Shown piece by piece: positions 45,401 to 53,402 of a DNA stretch of 64,000 nucleotides (within the stretch, counting starts at the first letter, position 1; each line of letters begins with the position of its first letter). The position numbers and the translations under genes were made by a program. The stretch is from Splendidivirga corallicola (GTDB lineage Bacteria; Bacteroidota; Bacteroidia; Cytophagales; Cyclobacteriaceae), in contig JAUJEA010000010.1 of the NCBI GenBank assembly GCA_030442035.1, positions 1 to 64,000 of the forward strand, read 5' to 3'. The notes beneath the pieces were generated by a model. That model was not told the origin of the DNA. It saw only the letters and a list, made by a program, of their open reading frames with translations, and searched no databases.

Positions 45401-45760
45401 TTTGAAAGATTCAATATTAAGAATCAGGAAGATCAGGATCTGGTGCGTCTGGTCGCGAAAGCATTTACCAATTATGACAATGTATTGGAAAGAGTCAATA
45501 GGCACATCCCAAAGAACAACCAAAAAACAACCATTTTCAAAGAAATACTTAAAGAAGTTGAGGCTTCCGGCACCTACACCAATTCACTTAACGACATCAG
45601 GGAGAGCATTACGGCAATCGGAAAAGGTGAAGAAGAACTTATCTGTGAGAATTGCAGAAATGTAAGTCCTGGGCAGTCGGATGCTACAACCAAATGCTGC
45701 CATGAAATCAACCGGCGTACTGATTATAAGATCACTTACCCGGGAAGGGATGTGAGATAA
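42434..45760 (+). CDS. PorE-like OmpA-family protein with TPR-like and PD40 repeats
   Basis: An 1108-residue protein; the start MKLSQPILL is preferred and gives a signal peptide to TYGQ. The N-terminal part holds two related helical modules of about 100 residues (YRKAAKLYRQLNAQQTTPDK and YTKAARRYRAINKEQATLNE, each followed by an REAxCYV helix). PD40-type propeller motifs lie near 505-600 (SLSQDETRLYFSSDGP, RLYFASNRPRGFGGLDIYWA). A cysteine-rich carboxypeptidase-regulatory-like part follows near 695-780. The OmpA-like domain at about 875-955 has the peptidoglycan motif YSHADERGNNDYNKILSIGR. After it is a 160-residue helical and cysteine-bearing tail absent from typical PorE. It should link the T9SS to the cell wall. 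Confidence 0.88.
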   Translation: MKLSQPILLIYIALLISIPFTYGQDQHAQTNVVPGFKYDNFSLTRKLVQQVVEPDGYFLQAKYRKAAKLYRQLNAQQTTPDKELRLREAACYVELNRLETAYAIYLKRPIDNAENLVRERDIAGEEKNAYRLIRIERVLLDQGSISKTTQMDITANKTSDDPDIFRLEVPGFEYETITVDLNPSVGEADSLFQFEENYTKAARRYRAINKEQATLNEELMWREADCYVNAQKLAVAHRKYLDIPSVQRDSSLIKSYNKLLSSNKIRAAKVLEVINFTEPSPHDVATALLNTDGKYYAAKPYFKRYSRDGTLLTPGARYIEEHTFDSVHVRRLDYPVNSIYADFGTGYYKNGEEEDVIVFSSEKSQKVASVNGENRSVLELYQTTVNRSDSKVSPPQKIHFRNDSIKQDLTFNEGGPMVFLENGTKMIFTKNRYFNQGKLFKSKREDLYRGVNDGAEVTDIVKSNINALGLYTSHKINDTLWSAPEPIVFEQGAIDFFADQGTYSFGHPSLSQDETRLYFSSDGPIEPTGFESGTYIYMSRKLNDSIWRYPQLVQGLAEVESNNLYPFVHYDPKEKVERLYFASNRPRGFGGLDIYWAELGQDGLSIVTPKAMSDEQKKNSLLAELNPSAIDNGNTITTKIFNLGKNFNSSHDDFAFVIDKKGGSGYFSSDRDSVDIITGNDNIYRFEAFLTQNLLVDEKVCQCDVVQNYKPTANIQFQVHQITPQGNIPINTSGNAFYAKQGERYNISAVPTKGYASLVSKEITVTEDNASHTLKLEPPCIKIYSIQNKQSGGQVFLTSNKSIPELNLEKGTLMEFIIGNEDSFLKNISTGETLGGLTFAPVQVENTENEELSCGCVGENRPEMTMEEIAIQSLLQHHINGSSCPGIGNLRYDFDRLDIREGSYADLNNLVYLMEANPNIEMELYSHADERGNNDYNKILSIGRANSAKDYMTLTLLLTQRLKLRDGNDITALSGLLYKKNQTIDLAQIFERFNIKNQEDQDLVRLVAKAFTNYDNVLERVNRHIPKNNQKTTIFKEILKEVEASGTYTNSLNDIRESITAIGKGEEELICENCRNVSPGQSDATTKCCHEINRRTDYKITYPGRDVR

Positions 45761-45763
45761 CAA

Positions 45764-46225
45764 ATGGAACTCAGCAAGAGCTTAGATAGGAGATATTGGT
45801 TTTTCTTTCTGACATGGCTGGTGGCCCTTTCCACTTCCTGCACCGAACCCAAAAACCGACGTGAGGATGAAGTGAGAGCTGTTTTGTTTGGAATTATCGA
45901 GGCAGACAATAAGGCAGATCTCGATCAAGTGCTCTCCTATTATCATGAGGATGCCAGCTTGTTACCGCCGGAAAAATCTAAGATTGAGGGAATCAATAAC
46001 ATCAGAAAAAACTACGAAAGGATCTTTGACACATCAGTCTTGAGATTATCTGTGCAAGATGACGAAATCATTATTGAAGGAAATCATGCTATATGTACTG
46101 GAATGACAAAGGGTACCGTCATGTTGAAAACCGATTCATCGATAAAAGAGATAAATGACAAATTCATGATGATACTCGAAAGACATGAGGGAACATGGAA
46201 AATAAAGCGGTTGATCTGGAATTAA
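45764..46225 (+). CDS. SnoaL-like (DUF4440) lipoprotein
   Basis: A 153-residue lipoprotein. The hydrophobic N-terminus ends in ALSTSC, setting lipid Cys26. The mature part is a DUF4440/SnoaL domain: VRAVLFGIIEADNKADLDQV, YYHEDASLLPPEKSKIEG, then strand pairs ending MMILERHEGTWKIKRLIWN. It starts three bases after the PorE-like stop, so it is the last gene of that operon. The ligand or reaction is unknown. Confidence 0.8.
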   Translation: MELSKSLDRRYWFFFLTWLVALSTSCTEPKNRREDEVRAVLFGIIEADNKADLDQVLSYYHEDASLLPPEKSKIEGINNIRKNYERIFDTSVLRLSVQDDEIIIEGNHAICTGMTKGTVMLKTDSSIKEINDKFMMILERHEGTWKIKRLIWN

Positions 46226-46300
46226 GGCATACTCCATTGAATCTCATGAACATAACGAAAAGGTATTCAACTTATCGGAATCATGGAACCGGATGCTGCG

Positions 46301-46699
46301 TCAATTGAAATTCAACAACTCCAGAACATTCTCACATCTCAAAGGTTTTGAAATAAATCCGGAAAGCACTGAACAGGCTTTCACCCGTTCCAGTTCTTCG
46401 GGCCACATGGTTGAAGACAGCATCCAGACAAACGGTCTTTTTTTGAGATTTGGTAATAGTTTTTTATAAGTTTCGATAAACTCCCACCCATTCATAATGG
46501 GCATGTTAATATCTAGCAGTATGATGTCGGGGAGCTCAAAGATGCGGCTCATTTTGTGAGCAAGATAATTAATTGCCTCCTTTCCATTAACACAAGTGTT
46601 TATATCCAAATGCCTGTTGGTAAGTGTTAAGATTTTTTTACTGATCATAGTACAAATCTCATCGTCATCAACAATCAGTACTTTTCTAACTTTTCCCAT
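46301..46699 (-). CDS. Single-domain response regulator
   Basis: A 132-residue receiver with no output domain. The start MGKVRKVLIVDDDE is chosen since it begins the receiver directly; an ATG 78 bases upstream adds a hydrophobic tail that looks like upstream sequence. The acidic pocket is Asp11-Asp13, the phosphorylated residue is Asp63 in IILLDINMP, and the switch residues are the Ser-Ser-Thr stretch and the lysine in FISKPL. It has no partner kinase nearby. Probably a phosphotransfer intermediate, by family. Confidence 0.88.
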   Translation of the reverse strand: MGKVRKVLIVDDDEICTMISKKILTLTNRHLDINTCVNGKEAINYLAHKMSRIFELPDIILLDINMPIMNGWEFIETYKKLLPNLKKRPFVWMLSSTMWPEELERVKACSVLSGFISKPLRCENVLELLNFN

Positions 46700-46838
46700 T
46701 AAAATTGTCGCTTTATCCTGAACTATAGCGGGGCAAATTAGAATTAAGTCATCAGAAAAATAAGAGAGAATTTCCAAAGAATACGCTTTGGGCTCCGGAA
46801 CGGTAAATCAAGTTTCCGAGTTTATAATTAGGTGAGAT

Positions 46839-47435
46839 TCAAAGCCATCCGATCGCTTTGTACAAAACCTTTTTCTTACTTGGTGATACCTCCACTCTGG
46901 AATTATCAGCCATAACCAAGTAGCTCTTCTTTGCCTTGATATATTTTTTCACATGTTTGAGGTTAACCATGTGAGAGCGGTGTACTCTCAGAAAACCACA
47001 ACCTGCCAGGAGTGTTGCAAACTCACTCAATGGCTTTGAAACAAGTATTTTTGTTCCATTCGTAAGATAAAAATTAGCATAGCTGCGGTTAGCTTCTGAT
47101 CTGACAATTTCATTAACATCTACAAAATCCAAGCCTTCCTGAACCGGTAACGCAACCTTTAAGCAATTTTTAATTTTTTGGGGTTCATCATCGGTTGGTT
47201 GCAATTCATCAATCAATGCTGCCCCATTGTGGTTTTTGCGATTTTGGATGGCTCGTTCTACAGCCTGAATCAACTCCTCAATAGGAACAAAAAGAGAAGA
47301 TTGATCAAGGGCAACAAATTTTACCACTTTAAGGATATTCAAATTGTTATCTATGCTGAAGGTTATTTCAAAAGAGGGATCATTGTCCTTTACTCCCACA
47401 CCAAAATAGTCTACTTCCTTGTATACCGCTTTCAT
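46839..47435 (-). CDS. LytTR-domain transcriptional regulator without receiver
   Basis: A 198-residue protein. The C-terminal 100 residues are a LytTR DNA-binding domain (VDVNEIVRSEANRSYANFYL, FLRVHRSHMVNLKHVKKYI, VSPSKKKVLYKAIGWL). The N-terminal half (EITFSIDNNLNILKVVKFVA) is a short sheet-helix part of unknown type, not a receiver. It precedes the orphan response regulator on the same strand; phosphorelay output through that protein is possible but not shown. A near-perfect inverted repeat upstream at 47469-47505 could be its autoregulatory site. Confidence 0.85.
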   Translation of the reverse strand: MKAVYKEVDYFGVGVKDNDPSFEITFSIDNNLNILKVVKFVALDQSSLFVPIEELIQAVERAIQNRKNHNGAALIDELQPTDDEPQKIKNCLKVALPVQEGLDFVDVNEIVRSEANRSYANFYLTNGTKILVSKPLSEFATLLAGCGFLRVHRSHMVNLKHVKKYIKAKKSYLVMADNSRVEVSPSKKKVLYKAIGWL

Positions 47436-47835
47436 TTTCCATTCAATTGTATTGTCACTAAGAATGATAAATTGGGATCTAGGGTTAACGATAGTATCCC
47501 AAATTACCTTAAGTTAAATTTTCCATTTAAGTATAGATCGCTCCAAAGTCGTTATGTTGAACCTTGATTGAGAAATAGTATCAAGCCACCACACAGAGCT
47601 TACTCAATTTTTTAGTTTCCCTTAGGAATTTCTTCCCGATATAGCCAAATTCCAAACGGAAATGACCAACCTGATTATGTTAGTGCGACAATTAATTATT
47701 ACCTAACGTTCGGTAAAAAACTTTGTTGCATTTTTTGGAAAAAAATCTAATCCACTTAACTAATGGTATTATTAATTATTCTGTAAAAAATCTCTACGAT
47801 TTTTATAATATTGTATCAACATCAACCCTATTTCT
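47436..47835. promoter_or_regulatory. Divergent gap between the LytTR gene and the M1 peptidase
   Basis: A 400-base AT-rich gap. AAATTGGGAT (about 47469-47478) and ATCCCAAATT (47496-47505) form an inverted repeat with one mismatch pair, close to the LytTR start. No exact TAnnTTTG box is seen before the peptidase; TTATAATATTG near 47798-47808 is the best AT-rich candidate. Confidence 0.35.
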
Positions 47836-49473
47836 ATGAAACCCTTTTTAATCATTTTTTTAATTATTGGTATCACAACACCGATATTCTCTCAACATAC
47901 GCATTTTAATCGCAGAGATTCAATCCGCGGATCCATTACTCCCGAAAGGGCATGGTGGGATCTCACCTATTACCATCTCAACATCTCGGTGGATCCTACA
48001 GCAAAAAAGATCAATGGTTCCAATACCGTCAGTTATAAAGTAATTGATCCCGGGCAGGTACTACAGATAGACCTGCAGGCACCTTTGAGAATTTACAAAG
48101 CCATCCAGGATGGAAAAACTCTTAGCATAGACCAGGAAGGAAGTGCTCATTTCATCAATCTTGAAAAGAAGCAGGTCAAAGGAGCTGTTAATAATATTGA
48201 GATCTTCTATGGAGGGACGCCTCATGAAGCCATCAGACCACCTTGGGACGGTGGGATCACCTGGCAAAAGGACAATAATGGATTGCCATTTGCCGCCTCA
48301 TCCTGCCAGGGCATTGGTGCCAGTATCTGGTGGCCTTGTAAAGATCATATGTATGATGAAGTCGATAGCATGCTCATGAGCATAACCGTTCCAGAGAATC
48401 TCATGGATGTTTCAAATGGTAGATTCCGTGGTGTTGATACTCATGATAATGGCACGAAAACCTATCACTGGTTTGTCAACAATCCGATCAACAATTATGG
48501 TGTAAACATTAACATTGGTGATTATGTCCATTTTTCTGAAAAATATGCAGGAGAAAAAGGAGAATTGGATGTTGATTATTATGTATTAAGAGATAATCTG
48601 GAAAAGGCGAAGGCACAATTTACAGAAGTTCCAAGGATGCTAAAAGCCTTTGAGCATTGGTTTGGGCCCTACCCATTTTATGAGGATGGTTTTAAATTGG
48701 TTGAAGCGCCCTACCTCGGTATGGAACATCAGAGTTCCATCACCTACGGGAACGGATACCAAAACGGATATTTAGGAAGAGATCTGTCCGGAACGGGCTG
48801 GGGATTGAAATTTGATTTTATCATTGTGCATGAAGCCGGTCATGAATGGTTTGCCAATAACATTACCTACAAAGACCGGGCGGATATGTGGATCCATGAG
48901 AGCTTTACCAATTATTCTGAAAACCTGTTTGTTGAATATCATTTTGGAAAGGAAGCCGGTGCGACGTATGTACGGGGAACAAGAAGAGCCATTAGAAACG
49001 ATAGACCAATCATCGCTCCTTATGGGGTTAATGCTGTAGGTTCAAGTGACATGTATTATAAGGGAGGTAATATGCTGCATACCTTAAGGCAAGTTATAGA
49101 CAATGATGAAAAGTGGCGAAATATATTAAGAGGATTAAATAAAACCTTTTATCATCAAACAGTTACCTCCAAGCAAATCGAGGATTACCTGAGTCAGCAA
49201 AGCGGCAGGGATTTAAATGCATTCTTCAATCAATACCTAAGAGATACCAGAATACCAGTTCTGGAATACATGTTTGAAAATGGCCAATTGCAATATCGCT
49301 GGGCAAATGTAGTAGCCGGATTTGACATGCCGGTCAAAATAATTATTTCAGGAAAATCACATTGGATACAACCTACAGATCAGTGGAATAGTAAAAAGCT
49401 ACGTGCAGGTAAAACAGGGTTGAAGGTTGATCCTGATTTTTATGTTTCAGCCTTGAACATACTAGGCTCTTGA
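47836..49473 (+). CDS. Secreted M1-family zinc metallopeptidase
   Basis: A 545-residue M1 (gluzincin) peptidase. A signal peptide ends near residue 20 (PIFSQ-HT). The active site is HEAGH at residues 332-336 with the third zinc ligand Glu355, exactly 18 residues after it, in ADMWIHESFTNYSE. The substrate-anchor motif, usually GxMEN, reads LGMEHQ here, as in several Bacteroidota relatives. Family members release N-terminal residues from peptides; the N-terminal beta domain (about 30-220) is complete, and the C-terminal domain is short. A strong hairpin lies about 210 bases downstream. Confidence 0.93.
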   Translation: MKPFLIIFLIIGITTPIFSQHTHFNRRDSIRGSITPERAWWDLTYYHLNISVDPTAKKINGSNTVSYKVIDPGQVLQIDLQAPLRIYKAIQDGKTLSIDQEGSAHFINLEKKQVKGAVNNIEIFYGGTPHEAIRPPWDGGITWQKDNNGLPFAASSCQGIGASIWWPCKDHMYDEVDSMLMSITVPENLMDVSNGRFRGVDTHDNGTKTYHWFVNNPINNYGVNINIGDYVHFSEKYAGEKGELDVDYYVLRDNLEKAKAQFTEVPRMLKAFEHWFGPYPFYEDGFKLVEAPYLGMEHQSSITYGNGYQNGYLGRDLSGTGWGLKFDFIIVHEAGHEWFANNITYKDRADMWIHESFTNYSENLFVEYHFGKEAGATYVRGTRRAIRNDRPIIAPYGVNAVGSSDMYYKGGNMLHTLRQVIDNDEKWRNILRGLNKTFYHQTVTSKQIEDYLSQQSGRDLNAFFNQYLRDTRIPVLEYMFENGQLQYRWANVVAGFDMPVKIIISGKSHWIQPTDQWNSKKLRAGKTGLKVDPDFYVSALNILGS

Positions 49474-49620
49474 TTAGTCCTCCCTAAAAAATCCCTCGCT
49501 ACAGTAATAAGTAGCAAGAATTTAGTATAAAGACTAATAACATATAGGTGTAAGCCCGGCAATTAAACCTTGCTTTTGTAAAATTAATATCATTATCTTT
49601 TTACTTTATCCTATGACACA

Positions 49621-49729
49621 AACTTTGCAATCTTCTTGATCTATGCAATTAAAAGCTTGCAAAGTTGATCGTCTTATTTCTCTGAAAAAAAGATAAAAGC
49701 CAAAGCATTTATCTTTTTTTCAGAGTCTT
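49621..49729. terminator. Two strong hairpins between convergent genes
   Basis: AACTTTGCAA (49621-49630) pairs with TTGCAAAGTT (49657-49666). Then a perfect 17-bp stem, TCTGAAAAAAAGATAAA (49681-49697) with TTTATCTTTTTTTCAGA (49708-49724), has a 10-base loop. The second has A- and T-runs in its arms and can work in both directions, ending the M1 peptidase message and the truncated permease message. Confidence 0.8.
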
Positions 49730-49791
49730 TTATCTAAAATCTTGACTAAACAAGGCAATCAGCCTTTCTAAAAAAATCAAATGATACTTTT

Positions 49792-50100
49792 TCAGGACCC
49801 CCTCCATAATCTGGCTATTTGTTTAATTCCCGGATATTTATCTTGAAGTGTAAGCGCCATCATTGGAGCACAAGTGGCCATAGCACTGAACATATGATCC
49901 TCGTTCAGATCATCAAAACAAATACGATAGATATGATCTGCCTTTGAATTATATCTGTCATAGGACATCTGGTCAGCGACCATCATAATCACCACCAGGC
50001 AGATCGACATACTAACGGCCAGTCCAAAGACATTGATAAAAGTAAAGGATTTATTACGGTACATGCTCCGTGAAGCAACTTTAATGTAGTTCTTTATCAT
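49792..50100 (-). pseudogene. Truncated FtsX/MacB permease
   Basis: A 102-residue ORF equivalent to only the first eighth of the 800-residue permeases in this window. It opens MIKNYIKVASRSMYRNKSFT, has the first membrane helix (about 20-42), and the start of the periplasmic domain (SYDRYNSKADHIYRICFDDL), then stops at WRGS. No continuation in another frame is seen in the 300 bases beyond, so the remainder was deleted. It lies downstream of a LytS/LytTR pair that would once have controlled it. Confidence 0.85.
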
Positions 50101-50195
50101 GGTTAAGGGTGCTTGTTTTAAAATTAGATTCCATTTTAGTCAAAAGGGTTTCACCCAACTAAAAAATTTAGTTGTCCAAGTGCTGACGTTCCGAA

Positions 50196-50245
50196 GTCAC
50201 ATTACTCATCGTAATTCGTCATTTACAATTCGTAATTCCTTCGAA
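50196..50245. repeat. Reversed family B repeat
   Basis: TCATCGTAATTCGTCATTTA followed by CAATTCGTAATTCC, the reverse form of the B block, between the truncated permease and the two-component genes. Confidence 0.65.
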
Positions 50246-50296
50246 GTCTGTTATTTCCATGATCTTACACTACTGGTTGTTGGACTGCTACTCTTC

Positions 50297-51109
50297 TCAT
50301 TCAATAATTCCCTTCAACTTATCCTTGTAACTTCGGCTTACCTTCAAAGCTTTTCCATTGCTTAGTTTCACAATGTACTCATTGTTGAAATGCGGAACCA
50401 ACTCCGTGATATAATCAAGATTGATAACACTTGATTTATGTATTCTTATAAATTGATTGGACGGTAAGGTATTTTCCATCTTTTTCATGCTATCGCGAAC
50501 CAGGTAGAACCGGTCAGCCACATGGATCTTAATATAATAATCGTAAGCCTCAATCCAGATAATCTCGCCTAGAGGGACAAACACGATTTTTCCATCAGCT
50601 TTGATGATAAGTCGATCGTTGAAAATCTTATTACCGGAGGCAGATTCATTAAGAACAGCACTTTCCTTATCAAATTTTATCTCTTCCTTATAATGTGCTA
50701 AGAGATTTTTCAATTGATCGTTGACATTCTCCAGTTTTCTATTCCTGATATGTTGCTTGGCAAATTCCAGAGCACTAAAGAATCTTTCATCAGTGAAAGG
50801 TTTTAACAAGTAATCAATAGCATGTATTTCAAAGGCCTTTAAAGAATATTGATCATAGGCCGTAACAAAAACAACGGCCGGAAGTGGAGTTATTGAAATA
50901 CTATTCAGCACCTCAAATCCATTGACACCCGGCATCTGGATATCTAAAAAAATGAGATCCGGTTTAAGTTCATCAATGGCGCTAATAGCCTCCAGTCCAT
51001 TTTTGCAAGTGGTTACTATTTCGATGTCATGGTCAGCTTCCAACAGAAGGTTGAGCCCTTCTCTTGCCTCTTTCTCATCGTCCACGATAATCGTTCTGAT
51101 CTTGTTCAT
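50297..51109 (-). CDS. LytTR-family response regulator
   Basis: A 270-residue response regulator. The receiver has Asp10-Asp11 and phosphoacceptor Asp56 in LIFLDIQMP, and the lysine in DYLLKPFTDER. The C-terminal LytTR domain has IIWIEAYDYYIKIHVADRFY and IRIHKSSVINLDYITEL. It overlaps the histidine-kinase gene by four bases. The system probably senses envelope stress and regulates permease genes like the remnant just downstream. Confidence 0.95.
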   Translation of the reverse strand: MNKIRTIIVDDEKEAREGLNLLLEADHDIEIVTTCKNGLEAISAIDELKPDLIFLDIQMPGVNGFEVLNSISITPLPAVVFVTAYDQYSLKAFEIHAIDYLLKPFTDERFFSALEFAKQHIRNRKLENVNDQLKNLLAHYKEEIKFDKESAVLNESASGNKIFNDRLIIKADGKIVFVPLGEIIWIEAYDYYIKIHVADRFYLVRDSMKKMENTLPSNQFIRIHKSSVINLDYITELVPHFNNEYIVKLSNGKALKVSRSYKDKLKGIIE

Positions 51110-52209
51110 ATTCTTTGAAAAGGCAATGTAATCTTGAATAAAACACCATTGTCCTGCTCGAAAACCTGAAATTTGAAAGTCCCGTGATAAAGCCTGCGCA
51201 ACCTGTGTGTGGTGTTTAATACACCAATTCCCTTACTACTGTTAAGATCCCAATCAGGAGGCAATGAAGAGCCCGTATTGAATACCGACATCTCTGTATG
51301 GTTATTTTTCTTGATTGATGAAATTTTGATCAACGCAGGCCCGATGGTTTTGGCTAAGCCATGTTTAAAAGCATTTTCGACAATGGGTTGTAACAATAAA
51401 TTAGGCACCTTGCACGGTAATGTTTTTTCATCTATATCGAATTGAACATCCAGGCGATCCTGAAATCGAACAGATTCAATAGACAGGTATTTTTTAAGTA
51501 GATCCAACTCTTCTTCAAAAGAAACAAATTGTTTGTTTTCTCTTGCCAACGAACTTCTCAGCATATCGCTCAATCCTGATACCATATTGACCGCCTCCTT
51601 ATTATTGTTTTTTCTGACCATCATGGCAATGGTGTTCAATGCATTGAATAAGAAGTGTGGCTTAAGTTGCATTCTCAAGGTCTGAAGGTGCGATTTCATC
51701 AGCCTGGATTCTAACTCCAATCCCCAGGTATACTGGTTCCTGAATCTGTGATAGTAATCCAATGCCAATAACATAATCAGAAATAGCCAATATAATAGTG
51801 TACCATATATGAAATCGGGATACGTTTCTTTCCAATGAGAAATCAATCCCTCCCAGGTATATGTCTCATAGGTCAAAAACAATCGCTCCAACAATATACC
51901 AATGATGCCTGAAAGTATCTTGTTAGTAACTCCACAGATGAGACTAGCGAGAAAATGTACTAATAAAAATTGTCTTCTGGTTGAATTTCTGGTATGCAAA
52001 TACAAATCGAGTATCAAAAAACTCAGGATCCATAAACTCAAAAAAAAAGAAACAGGCCAGTTGATAATGCCATCCCATTTGTATAGTATGCCTTGACCTG
52101 ATGAGAAAGCATAGGCTCTTACCATTTCGACCCAACAAATTAAAAACCAGAAAGCAAAGATCAGTCTGAACAGGTATTTGTTTTGAAAAACCCTTCTACT
52201 TTCCAGCAT
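51106..52209 (-). CDS. LytS-type sensor histidine kinase
   Basis: A 367-residue membrane kinase of the His_kinase/HATPase (LytS/YehU) type. Four hydrophobic segments (about 12-30, 50-72, 82-110, 135-152) precede the phosphorylation helix LQTLRMQLKPHFLFNALNTI with His185, and the ATP-binding end holds LLQPIVENAFKHGLA and the glycine motif KGIGVLNTTHRLRRLY. Translationally coupled to the response regulator. The absence of a large periplasmic sensor suggests it senses within the membrane. Confidence 0.95.
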   Translation of the reverse strand: MLESRRVFQNKYLFRLIFAFWFLICWVEMVRAYAFSSGQGILYKWDGIINWPVSFFLSLWILSFLILDLYLHTRNSTRRQFLLVHFLASLICGVTNKILSGIIGILLERLFLTYETYTWEGLISHWKETYPDFIYGTLLYWLFLIMLLALDYYHRFRNQYTWGLELESRLMKSHLQTLRMQLKPHFLFNALNTIAMMVRKNNNKEAVNMVSGLSDMLRSSLARENKQFVSFEEELDLLKKYLSIESVRFQDRLDVQFDIDEKTLPCKVPNLLLQPIVENAFKHGLAKTIGPALIKISSIKKNNHTEMSVFNTGSSLPPDWDLNSSKGIGVLNTTHRLRRLYHGTFKFQVFEQDNGVLFKITLPFQRI

Positions 52210-52254
52210 ACATTGGCAGTTTATCCAAAGGTAAAGATAACAATGTGGAATTTT

Positions 52255-52300
52255 TGTTATGAATTTTTAGCTATGAGTTTTGAGTTCATTGTAATTCATT
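52255..52300. repeat. Family D/B repeat before the DUF72 gene
   Basis: TATGAATTTTTAGCTATGAG followed by TTTTGAGTTCATTGTAATTC, related to the GAGTTTT units at 21284 and 53336. A promoter candidate overlaps its end. Confidence 0.5.
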
Positions 52301-52328
52301 GATTTTTACCGAAAGAGAACTATTTTTA
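52299..52328 (+). promoter_or_regulatory. Candidate promoter of the DUF72 gene
   Basis: TTG at 52299-52301, a 19-base spacer, and TATTTTTA at 52321-52328 approximate the Bacteroidota -33/-7 pattern. It lies about 20 bases before the ATG. Confidence 0.35.
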
Positions 52329-52348
52329 GAAAGCTTAAATTAACAAGT

Positions 52349-53242
52349 ATGAAATTCGGAAGTGTTGACAACCCAGAAGTTATTGATTTTACTTTGCCTG
52401 ATGATCATCCAGATGGTCTTAAGGTACTCCAAAAGGGCAAACCTAATAGTCTTACAGAGGTTTATGTTGGTTGTGCCAAGTGGAACCGACAGGATTTAAA
52501 AGGTTTTTATCCCCGCGGAACGAAAGACGAGCTGGCCTATTATTCAACACAGTTTAATTCTATTGAACTCAATGCTACTTTCTATAATTTTTATTCTCCT
52601 GAACAGGTAGCTAAATGGCGGGATAAAACACCGGATAATTTCAAATTCTTTCCCAAGGTGAATCAAGTGATCAGTCATTTAAAAAGACTTAATAATGTAG
52701 AATTGCTGGTAGAAGAATTTTGTGAATCACAACGTTCCTTTGAGGATAAATTGGGCATGGCCTTTTTGCAGTTGCACAATAATTTCAGTCCCAAGGACAT
52801 TGACCGGTTGCAAAAAGTTATTGAAGATTGGCCTGCGGACATTCCATTGTCGGTGGAGCTGAGGAATACTGCCTGGTTCAATGATGCATCAGTGGCTAAG
52901 GAAACTTATGATCTTTTCGAAAAAAACAACATCACAAACATTATCACTGATACGGCCGGAAGAAGGGATTTGATGCATATGCGCCACACTACTACCACTG
53001 CTTTTGTCCGTTACGTTGGTGCCAACCATGAAAGCGATTACCAAAGACTGGATGATTGGCTGGTGAGAATTAAAAAATGGAAAGAGGAAGGCCTGGAAAA
53101 GCTATATTTCTTCGTACATCAAAATATTGAAAAAGAATCACCTTTACTTTCAGCGCATTTCATCCAGAAGCTTAATCAAGAGCTGGGATATGATTTAAAA
53201 ATTCCTGCTACACCAGCCACACAGGCGGGATTAGGGTTCTGA
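52349..53242 (+). CDS. DUF72 (YecE-like) protein
   Basis: A 297-residue protein with a TIM-barrel-like fold. Family motifs are YVGCAKWNRQDLKGFYPRGT near residue 39, FNSIELNATFYNFYSPEQVA, and KFFPKVNQVISH. The late motif TAFVRYVGANHESDYQRLDD is also typical. DUF72 proteins are widespread and their reaction is not established in my knowledge. It is a single gene with repeats on both sides. Confidence 0.93.
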   Translation: MKFGSVDNPEVIDFTLPDDHPDGLKVLQKGKPNSLTEVYVGCAKWNRQDLKGFYPRGTKDELAYYSTQFNSIELNATFYNFYSPEQVAKWRDKTPDNFKFFPKVNQVISHLKRLNNVELLVEEFCESQRSFEDKLGMAFLQLHNNFSPKDIDRLQKVIEDWPADIPLSVELRNTAWFNDASVAKETYDLFEKNNITNIITDTAGRRDLMHMRHTTTTAFVRYVGANHESDYQRLDDWLVRIKKWKEEGLEKLYFFVHQNIEKESPLLSAHFIQKLNQELGYDLKIPATPATQAGLGF

Positions 53243-53254
53243 TTGAAATAAGTA

Positions 53255-53395
53255 ATAGAGTGTTAAAGTGTTAGAGTATTTAAGTTGAAAAGAGTAAGGG
53301 AAGACTATATTTAGAAGAGTATAACTGATGATGCTTCAACTCAAAATTCAAAACTCAAAATTCAAAACTAAAAACTCATAACTAAAACCCAAAGT
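53255..53395. repeat. Family A and reversed family D repeats
   Basis: A units (GAGTGTTAAAGTGTTAGAGT) at 53258-53290, then D units in reversed sense (CAACTCAAAATTCAAAACTC) at 53336-53392. They fill most of the gap between the DUF72 and aldo/keto reductase genes. Confidence 0.7.
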
Positions 53396-53402
53396 CTTTT
53401 TC

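Noticed and set aside
49474-49791. Continuation of the truncated permease in another frame
   Set aside because: No stretch resembling the periplasmic or FtsX domains was found; the gap holds only hairpins.
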